From contig CM043964.1 in the NCBI GenBank assembly GCA_014529385.2, forward strand, positions 8,505,497-8,569,496: 64,000 nucleotides of DNA. Direction: 5' to 3'. Origin of the DNA: Adiantum capillus-veneris (lineage: Eukaryota > Streptophyta > Polypodiopsida > Polypodiales > Pteridaceae). The position numbers and the translations under genes were made by a program. Under the pieces are notes generated by a model. The model did not search any database and was not told the DNA's origin. It saw only the letters and a program-made list of their open reading frames with translations. This document shows positions 56,173-64,000 of this stretch, one piece after another. Every line of letters begins with the position of its first letter. The first letter of the stretch is position 1.

Positions 56173-56356
56173 GAAAAATTATGTGTTAAATTAGTTTTAA
56201 GGTTCTTATAATCCCTGTTAGTTTAGTTCTTTGTTTTTAATATAACATAATTTACGTTAGATTTAGATTTATGTTATATTAGATTAGACTTAGGTCATTG
56301 TATTTAATGGTCCTTAGTTTTTTTCTTCTTTGTCACCGTAGCAGAGACAGTGGTAC

Positions 56357-57611
56357 GTGGAGCGTCATCGCTCTGGCGCATCATCGCACGTTCCTACTCC
56401 ATCCACATCTCCCTCTCTTTCGGAGCATTCGGCACGCTCCGAAGCTTCGGCGTCGACTAGACGAGCTTCACACTCGTCTAGACACTGGCGCTCTAGTGGT
56501 GGCGGTGGCGGTTGTTGTGGGGATTCCGCCACCGATGCCTCCACACCGCCTCGTGTTCGACGAGGCTCTTTACCCTCCCCTTCTTTGCCCGCCCCCACAC
56601 CAGCCACAACATCGTCATCTACGCCAGGTTTTGCACGGCTGACTGTTCCTAGAAGCTACACACCTCTACCTACTCCGCAAGGAGCCACCCCACTCGACAC
56701 TCCTCGCTTCGGGCCCAGACGCCGGTGTAGACACCTGACGTCCGTACCCCCATCGACACGCCGCTAGAGACCCCTACCGGGACACCCAGGTTCACGCGTC
56801 ACCGGCTAGAGGGCTTGTCTTACTCCGTCGACTTCAGCAGCGGCATCATCATGGATGATGACGGCAAGAAGGTGATCTCGCGCATGCGTGGTCTTTGCTC
56901 TCAGCTATTTAGACACTACATACTAAACAAATGGAGTGAAGTACCAAGTGATTTAAAAAACAGAGTCATCAGCATACTTCATGATGAGTTTCCCGTTCCA
57001 ACACGGGATCAGCGCTTCAATGAAGACCTGATGAAGATTCGAATGCGCGAATACTGCAAACACAAGCGTTTCGAAGTGCAAAAAGCAATCAAGAATGGGT
57101 GGAACAGGCCAGATTGGCTGGCCAAAGAAGATTGGAAGAATGCGAAGAAAGCAGCGCGCGAGAATTTCGACAAGTGGAAGCAACAAAAGGATGCAGCCAG
57201 AGCGCGAGTAGAGGCAGGGAGCTCGCACCACTTGGGGAGCGGTGGATGGGCATCATTTGAGGCCGATTTTGTAAGTGTTTTCGCATTGCTCTTTATGTTC
57301 GATAGTTTAGGGTTTATGAGTTTTTTAATTCTAACATAATGAAATCTTTGTATGTTTTGACAGTGGTCGATGACAGGATGTGATCCCACACCGTACGAGC
57401 GCGAGTACGCAGGCAGGAAGGGCTTAAACGCCCTGATGGACATTCTCAGTTCTCGCGGCGGCATGGTTAGTATTAGGGTTTACTCTTTTCTATTTTTTGT
57501 ATTGTTTTATAAATGTCGTTATATGTTTATACTTACTGAAAGCTGTCTTATTGTCTTTTTTTGCAGAATTCGACAGATACGCCACTTGGACGCGATGAGA
57601 CGTCTGACTAG
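56357..57611 (+). pseudogene. CACTA-borne plant transposase (Transposase_24-like) gene
   Basis: Ser/Pro/Arg-rich N-terminal frame (MERHRSGASSHV, 56357-56767). After a frame change and a TAG near 56680, a frame with YSVDFSSGIIMDDDGKK runs to 57270. Introns 57271-57363 and 57466-57566 (GTAAGT/CAG and GTTAGT/CAG) lead to exons 57364-57465 and 57567-57611. The core has WSEVPSDLKNRVISIL, DFWSMTGCDPTPYERE and SSHHLGSGGWASFEADF, in the style of the auxiliary transposase proteins of plant CACTA/Ptta elements. It may bind the subterminal repeats but is not the DDE enzyme. The frame change may be a real lesion or a missed intron. Confidence 0.65.
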
Positions 57612-57969
57612 ACGACGTCAGTTTAGCCGTAGCTAGATAGCATTAGTTTAGGGTTTCTCATAGCTTATGTATCATGAGACGGATTTTATACGTCTTTTTG
57701 AACCATGTATATTATTACATTTGTCACCGCAGTTCCTTTTGCCAATCAATTCTTTATGCCTATGATGTTGTACAATTGTCATTATTACATTTGCCAATCA
57801 ATTCATTTTGCCTATGATGTGTACAATTGTCAATTTTGCAAACAATGCGTCTTGTGGGTGACTATTTTAGGTCTATTATCTACACTTGCACTTTTTTTAA
57901 AAAGTGAATCAAGTACAATATGGTTGATGGGTGGCAGGGCATTCAATGCCCTGCCACCAAAAAAAAATT

Positions 57970-58190
57970 CTCTCGGGTGTCGCTATAACCGTCGCTATTT
58001 ATGGCTCTGTAGCGTCGCTATGAGCGGCGCTATAGTCTTCTGTGTAAACGTCGCTATGAGCGTCGCTATATAGCGACCCTTATAGCGACGCTCTCGTAGC
58101 GACGCTCTCGTATCGACGCTCTTAGCGACGGTTTTAGCGACGCCGGGGGTTATAAAAACCCAGTGTATTTTCGTCGCTAACAGCGTCACA
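57970..58190. repeat. CACTA subterminal repeat array (right end)
   Basis: More than ten copies of a GCGACGCT/GTCGCTAT-type octamer in both orientations. The left end has a matching shorter set at 54744-54836. Confidence 0.85.
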
Positions 58191-58216
58191 AGAGCACACA
58201 ACCTCTTGTAGTGCTT

Positions 58217-60053
58217 GTCAATGTGAGAAGTTTCTGGAGTGCAGATTCTGCTTTAGGCTTGACCTCGACTGACAGTATCACTCATGCCAATGCAAGAGCG
58301 GTTGAAGCACTCATGAACGATAAGTAAGCTTCATAATTTGAAAACTTTATTGCCCCAGATGGTGTCATTTGAAGTATGTTGACTAGAATGACCAAAGAGG
58401 CATGGAAGTGGGTGACAAGTATTCAAGGAGTAGAAGAGGTGCTTCGGTAGTTATTATCTGTGATAGTGTTACTTGAAATCATTGATAGCAAGCAAAGGCC
58501 AATACAGCGGTGGCAAGGATTGAAAATGCTTTGATACGTATGTACGCTAATTTTTGTTTTGTGCTATGCCTAGGTTAAGTGTGGTGCACATTGGAGATCA
58601 CATTTAGGAGCTAATGTCCAGGATGCTATTACTTCTGCTATCACTTTGATTGCATTGTCGAGCTTTATAATGCTGCCCAAGGGCCACTTAGTGTGAATGG
58701 CCACTTGGGGAAAAACACTATTAATAGGAATTATGCAAGAAATAAAAAAGCGAGGGCCAGTAAAATAGAGGGGGATCAATTGCAGAAAAAATCCATCGGA
58801 GAGCCGAGGACGAGCCGCCAGAAGAAAAGTAGGAGGTTGACAAGCGCGTCACTGTCGGGGGCCGCCCATGAGCAGAGGAGGACGAGCTGACAGTGGGGTT
58901 GCTTGTGGTGAAGCCAGCAGAAGAGGAAAGAGTTGAATTATCAAGGAGCTGGTGGTTTGGAAGCCGGCAGGGGCGTCAACTGTAGCATCGAGTGCCGGAT
59001 AGGGAGCCACCATCCGAGCAAGGGAAAGAGGCCCAAGGGCATGTTGCAGTTGGGTCTGGCATTCGTTGGTAGGTAGCAGTGTATCTGGTGGCGAATCAAG
59101 GAAGTGGCATCAACGGTAGTAGCAAGGGCAGCGTGAGGGCATTCTGCAAGCGAGAGTAGCACAGGTGTGAGAGCTAGGTAGTTGAGTCGGAAACTGCAGG
59201 AGTTCAGAGCACCAGGTGGTTAGGTCGGCAAGTGAAGGCAGAGAGCTGCCAGGGAGTGCGACGAGGAGGAGGGAGCCGACTAGATTTTGGAAGAGCAAGA
59301 GCAGCACGAGGGAAAAGCAAGGGAGTTCTACCAATGTGATTTTGATATTGTTGGGCAGTATGAACTGATTTTGAGGTACTGAAAGTGTTGACAGAGAGCC
59401 TTGACAAGCTGAATATTGGAGACTATGAGGTGAAGCTCAATCATAGGCGGCTTTTGGATGGCATGCTAGAGCTTGTGGAGTGATGAGGAGGTACCACATA
59501 GCAAAGGTTTAAAGACGAGATAATCCAGCCACGGGAAGATATCGGGAGGTCTTTCAAGCAAGTGCGTTATTGAGTAGGTTTAGAAACGAGAGTGAGGAAG
59601 AAAAGCGAGCGTCAACTGCAGTAGGTAAAGGACTTCGTTGGAGCCGACGATTTGACAAGGGCTCGAGAAGAAGATCTATAGCAGTTTGTTTGAGTTAAAA
59701 GAAGAATGAAGAAAGCGACGTCAAAGTGAGTGCACGTGAAGGTGGTTGGGAAGAGCAAGGGAAGAGCATTGACGCCATGCATATTTGGCATTTGCACTTC
59801 TTCTCATAGTCTCGGCGAGTTCAAGAGCACTTGTTGTCTAATGCGATCAAGTTATTTTTTTGTGTTCAGGTTTTAGTTTATTAAGTAATTCAATTCAAGG
59901 TGTTCTTTTGTGCTGTATTCTCTTGAGATGTGAATCTTTCTCTCACCGTTTCCCACAGCGAACAACCTGGCTCAACTTGTGAACAATATTTCCCCGACAT
60001 CTTTGGTGAACCCGAAGCGAAGCGAGACGAGGTGAGAAATTTTGGCAGAGAGG
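58217..60053. other. Intergenic stretch, probably decayed repeats
   Basis: No supported gene. The purine-rich AGCAGCAAGG-style text of about 58730-59480 resembles a retroelement leader or LTR but no boundaries were found. Confidence 0.35.
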
Positions 60054-60890
60054 ATGGCGACGATGACATCTCAAGTAGAGATGATACAACAGATGATGAT
60101 GCAACTATTTGATGCTTTCTTGCAGCAACAACGGCAGGTTACTTATGAGAAATTTGGTTTGGGCCAATAAGATTTATCGCGAGGATTTGCTCAACCGGAT
60201 GAAGCATTGGATAAAGTTTGTTCTGAAAGAAGTATTTTTGATGGCTACAATAGTGATGGATATCTTGCATGGTATAGGTCGAAGATGGAGCTTATGGGTA
60301 TTCCAGCTAAGTATATGATCAAGGAGTTTGACCGGTTAGTAGCTCCAGAATTACATGATCAGATACATGAGCTTATCAATAAGTATGCAGATATCTGGGC
60401 TAAATTTGAAGAAGCAGTTATACAAGTGGGTGACTGGCACATAGCCTTGGAAATAGAGTAGATGAATCAACAAAAGCAGGTTACTTTTAGTAAAGGTGAA
60501 GGAGATCAATTGTAGACAATCAACTATGATGAATTTTGGGAGCAGATTCATGCAAGAAGTAAAGCTAAAGCAGAGGCAGCTTTGCAAGTACCACATTTTG
60601 TCCCAGAGGATCATGCTTCAAGCATCTAGCACAGGTAAATAACGAGTTTCAAACTAAATCCATTGATGAAAATTTCTGAGAGCTTGCTCACATGGTAGCT
60701 ACCTCTATCATTGATTCTTGTGAAGAAGGTGAAAATTTTGTTGTCAGTGTTCCACATACTAGTAATCTTTGCAGCATGGATTGTTCTCAAGAAGTTCAAG
60801 ATGATCCTTTACAAGGTGTTGATGGTCCTCTCAGCACAATGGAAGCATGTGAAGTCAAGCACAACAACACGTTTCTAGAAGAAGATTGAT
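60054..60890 (+). pseudogene. Gag-like ORF remnant of an LTR retrotransposon
   Basis: The frame starts MATMTSQVEMIQQMMMQLF at 60054, has a stop near 60168, and is then open to 60461 (FDGYNSDGYLAWYRSKMELM, a gag-like F-x-G ... W block). More stops follow; a later frame (60692-60889) ends EVKHNNTFLEED. N-terminal Gln/Met-rich coiled coil followed by such a domain is typical of plant gypsy gag. No LTR is linked with certainty. Confidence 0.45.
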
Positions 60891-61435
60891 AGGCTCCCGA
60901 TCGCATGAGGCTGAGCCATAGGTTGTTGCCCTCAACAATTTTCTATCTCAAAAATCTACATTGCAAGGTTTGCTTGGGTGTGCTTGCTACAATGCAGGAA
61001 GAAATGAGAAAGACTTGTGCTCAATCTCCTTGTGCACATATTTGATTCACCTGATGACATTAAACATCCAATTCTTCTTCGAATTCTAAACTAGCTCAAA
61101 AGAGCGTTTTGCAACTCCTCCTCCATCGTCGTTTTGTATCCACTCTCTCCTATGGAGTCGCTTCTAAACACTTGGTATGCGTAGTTAGGCTTTTTACCTC
61201 AATCATCTCAAATCTACTATACACCTTAATCAATATGCAATGTCGATGATTCTCAGATATACCAATCATGCTCTACATGTACACTAATTTAAAAAACCCA
61301 ATTAATTTTATCTTTAATAAGAAACCATTTGCACCATTTAGGAGTGAAATTTTCACACAAAAAGAAAAAGGAACTTAGCTCAATCCCTTGGAACTCTCCA
61401 TAGATATACTTGCATCATTTGGAACGTAAATCTGT
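60891..61435. other. Intergenic stretch, nothing assigned
   Basis: AT-rich, no supported frame or repeat boundary. Confidence 0.4.
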
Positions 61436-61447
61436 GCTCTGATACCA
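61436..61447 (-). other. Primer-site-like sequence
   Basis: On the minus strand TGGTATCAGAGC follows one base after a possible LTR end (TTTAGCA). Perfect Met-tRNA primer-site match. Confidence 0.6.
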
Positions 61448-61448
61448 C

Positions 61449-61860
61449 TGCTAAATACTTGAAATAGCACATAGCAAGCCATAAATCGACTAAAATGTAT
61501 ACCTGGCAACCATCATTGCACATACCCCAAGCCGTATGCAAGAGAGAACGGAAGAAGGAAAGAGAGTGCGTGCAGGTGCACCTCCTAGAGCAGAGTGCTA
61601 CGACGACACGGCGAGAAAGAAGAGAAGAGAGGAGAGAAGAATAGACACGAGCACTAGGTGCAATCTCCCCCCGTGCAAAAGTGACCATTTCCCTCTTGCA
61701 CGTATTTCATTTATAGATTTCTTGAATGGTCAAATTGATTACAAACTGGCCGGCCGATCATAAATGGCCAAACCTCATAAAAGAGCACTTGAATAATAAA
61801 ATGTACATGATATACAAATCCATTCGCATAGGCCAAGCTTGGTCTAGTCTTTTCCACCTG
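61449..61860 (-). repeat. LTR-like segment (minus strand), left boundary only
   Basis: Read on the minus strand it contains TATAAATG near 61712, a CT-rich leader (about 61650-61540) and ends TTTAGCA next to the primer site. The outer (start) boundary was not found; no second copy lies in the window. Confidence 0.4.
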
Positions 61861-62026
61861 TCAGCTGCAATAAATAATAAAATATCAATTCTATAACAAA
61901 GATTGTAAGGAAATTTTTCCTATGGGCAAGGCCACCGGCACGGTTGGACAGTGTGTATGCTAGGTGGTGGCTATAAGATAGCACGATTGGGTGGAGACTA
62001 GCACACGCATTACCACCACCCTATCA

Positions 62027-62040
62027 TTGGTATCTGAGAT
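62027..62040 (+). other. Possible primer site of the terminal gag element
   Basis: TTGGTATCTGAGAT after CACCCTATCA. The position, about 780 bases before the gag start at 62806, fits a leader. The LTR itself is not defined. Confidence 0.4.
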
Positions 62041-62284
62041 ATTTTTGGGAGGAGGCGAAAAGCGGGTTGCATGTGTGTTCGACGCTCTGCTTCTCTCCCA
62101 CGTTCTGCAGACAGCGACGTCTCCGTTGTGCAGCAAAAGAAGACATGTACACTTTTCTGTACGCAGTGCGTGGATAGACAGCGACCTATGACCTACGACC
62201 TCCATATGACCTAAGGCGGGCGACCAAGGAAAACTTGACAACACCGAGGCTCCGAAGGCTTCCGTTGGCGCCGTTGGCTATGCG

Positions 62285-62385
62285 CGTAGGAAGGCCCGCT
62301 TAACCCTTGCATGAAGGAGGGTTGAACCCACCCCATGAGGGTAAGAGGCCAACGGTTTACCATTAAGCTATTGGACCTTGTTGTG
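62285..62385 (-). repeat. tRNA-like segment, possible SINE head
   Basis: On the minus strand an A-box-like TAGCTTAATGG and a B-box-like GGTTCAACCC are spaced as in RNA polymerase III promoters. The D and anticodon stems do not fold properly, so a working tRNA gene is unlikely. A tRNA-derived SINE or a tRNA pseudogene is the best reading. Confidence 0.35.
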
Positions 62386-62805
62386 TATAACAAGGAAAGA
62401 TAGTCTACTTGTGCTGAAAGGAAAACTAGAAGGAAAGGGAAAGCTTCAAACTTCAAGGAAGTAGAGCTTCTTGGAGGAAGGCAAGTTTTCCTCCAAAAAT
62501 TCTTTTTTCCTCAACAAGGTAGCTTCAAAGTGAAGAAAAGTCTTCACAAAAACGATGAGTTTTTGTGAAGAATCATCAAAGGTGTTCTTATAACGAACGA
62601 CAAGTGAAGCGCTCAAATTCTTGCAAGGCGAGGTTCTCATGCAACGTAAATCGCGGAGCATACAAAACACAAAGACTTCAATTTCTCAAGGTACAATTGT
62701 CGTTTTTTTCTCTCTTTGCATTAGTGTGTGTTTACCATGGCCAGTGAGGATATCCCACCTACACACATGTTTGATTTTTAGCACGTAGATCAAAATCAGG
62801 GCACC

Positions 62806-63909
62806 ATGAATGCTGCTGACACTAATATGCATGATGATGATGATCTAGGAGATCATAGGCTTATAGATATGGCTTCTTTTAAGACTTTGGAACATCACCA
62901 AAGAGTACTTGAAAGCAACCTCTCTACACTCAATGCAAATGTTACCAATCTTACGGAGTTACCTCTGAAATTTATGAATTCACAGACGACTCAAGGAGCC
63001 ACAAGTGGCACGGTTCAAGAGAACCAAGCTCGCATGACTCAAGGAGTCCAAGAGACAAGTGCTGCAGAAGATGCAAAAGGTAGCAATGCATTACTTAAGA
63101 ATATCACCATTCGTGAGTTTCACGGAGAAGAGCGTGATCCCAACAAGGATGCGGTCAATACATTCTTACAGAAATGGAGTGATGTTCATAGATTGAGACA
63201 CACCCCGGATATAAAGACGACTGTGGAAACAAGTCTATCTCTTAAAGGCAAGGCCTATAAGTGTTGGATGACATTTCCAATAGATGCTTGTCCTTCGTCT
63301 TGGGCTACGTTTCAAGCTTCCCTGTCCAAAGAGTTTTTGGACTCCAATGAAGAAGATAAGAATTGGTTAGCATGGGATGCATGCTGCATGTCTGGTCTCT
63401 CTCTCACACAATACCTTCTCAGAAAATCATATTAAAACTAGAAGGTCTAGATGAATTCCAAAAGATCCGAGGTTTTAATAGGGGTCTTGACAAAAATCGT
63501 TGTCTTCATGTCAACACCCAACATCCAAAAAATTTGGAAGAAGCCATCAGTCATGCACAAAGGTATGATGATGACCAAGAGAGGAAAGGAAATATTCCCT
63601 ACTCTAAGAATACTTTTGCTAAGAACAATGTGGCTAAGAGCCAATGGCGAGGTAGATCTCCCACACGTTCCAAGAGGAATAAGAGACAATCGACCTCTCC
63701 ATGCCCACAAAAGGCAAAGAAGCCTAAGCACTCACAAGATACTCCACATGGGTCTCTCAACACTGCTGATTTTGAGCATGCAAAGAAACACAATTTGTGT
63801 TTTAGATGTCTTTTGGACCAACATAACAAGAAAGATTGTCCTCTTTTGCAAGGCAAAGAAAAGGCCATGCATGCACACGGTGCAACACCTCACATTAGAT
63901 TCATCTCCT
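62806..63909 (+). pseudogene. LTR-retrotransposon gag, frameshifted
   Basis: Frame 1 (MNAADTNMHDDDDLGDHRL, 62806-63435) contains the retrotransposon gag domain (IREFHGEERDPNKDAVNTFL, then WATFQASLSKEF) and ends at a TAA. Frame 2 overlaps from about 63430 (KLEGLDEFQKIRGFNRGLD) and carries a basic linker and a CCHC knuckle CFRCLLDQHNKKDC near 63800, ending TAA at 63909. A one-base indel near 63425-63433 explains the break. Gag forms the particle and binds RNA. Pol would lie beyond the window. Confidence 0.75.
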
Positions 63910-63911
63910 AA

Positions 63912-64000
63912 ATATTGTGCTGTAGAGGTTCTTCATACGAAAGAAAAGCACAAGTGTTGTGTGCCTGCTTCAATGTGGCAGCCCACCTTTGGCCCCCATG
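63912..64000. other. Window end within retroelement
   Basis: Sequence after the gag stop (CCTAAATATTGTGCTGTAGAGG) may be the decayed protease start; too short to assign. Confidence 0.3.

Larger units (their letters stand above)
54720..58213 (+). mobile_element. CACTA (En/Spm) transposon, non-autonomous
   Basis: Terminal inverted repeats CACTACAAGAGG and CCTCTTGTAGTG, with the 3-bp duplication CTT on both sides (54717-54719, 58214-58216). Both subterminal zones (54740-54840 and 57970-58190) are dense in AGCGACGCT/GTCGCTATGAGCG words in both orientations, as expected for transposase-binding repeats. At 3.5 kb it holds a transposase-24-like gene and a captured HMA fragment but no En/Spm catalytic transposase (TNPD type). 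Confidence 0.93.

Noticed and set aside
62330-62385. Functional tRNA gene
   Set aside because: Box-like words are present but the D and anticodon stems do not pair.

Overview
The window reads as nuclear DNA from a land plant with a large, repeat-rich genome. Evidence for this is initiator-Met-tRNA primer sites on LTR elements, spliceosomal introns, and plant-type gypsy, copia, hAT and CACTA families. The one host gene, a P-class PPR gene with five GT-AG exons, resembles the Arabidopsis At3g59040 type. The exact plant group cannot be fixed from this sequence. Almost everything else is transposable elements in several layers of nesting.

Layout. 234-15009 is a Ty3/gypsy element (here 'A'). Its 5' LTR is split by a 4.7-kb non-autonomous LTR element ('B', 1121-5825), whose own 5' LTR carries a 173-bp hAT-type MITE. 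The pol region of A is split by an inverted solo LTR of the B family (10548-11754). After A come a second MITE copy (15543-15715) and a second B-family solo LTR (15922-17175). 18162-27919 is a minus-strand remnant of a gypsy element ('D') with a third MITE copy. The D LTR is split by a minus-strand gypsy element with 153-bp LTRs ('F', 20091-27782), which in turn holds an internally deleted hAT transposon (24721-26907). A LINE endonuclease scrap follows, then a 5'-truncated minus-strand gypsy ('G', 28153-31840) split by another B-family solo LTR (30102-31326).

32426-34049 is the PPR gene, or its 3' part. 34050-36768 is intergenic, with a broken hypothetical ORF and a strong hairpin. 36769-46300 is a second A-family gypsy copy ('C') with decayed gag-pol. 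48058-53586 is a structurally perfect Ty1/copia element with identical LTRs and one open gag-pol frame. 54720-58213 is a CACTA element with a transposase-like gene and a captured fragment of a heavy-metal-associated (HMA) protein gene. 58217-64000 holds decayed gag-like ORFs, an LTR-like segment, a tRNA-like (SINE?) segment and, at the end, the gag of another LTR element.

How the parts relate: B lacks reverse transcriptase and integrase but keeps LTRs, primer site, polypurine tract and a 526-codon ORF. The start of that ORF resembles the gag start of D, and its end resembles the pol end of G. The LTR ends of B are also like those of D and G. B therefore looks like a non-autonomous partner of the D/G lineage, and it is the best candidate for an undescribed system here. 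The identical LTRs and open frame of the copia element, and the MITE present in one LTR of B but not the other, show comparatively recent activity.
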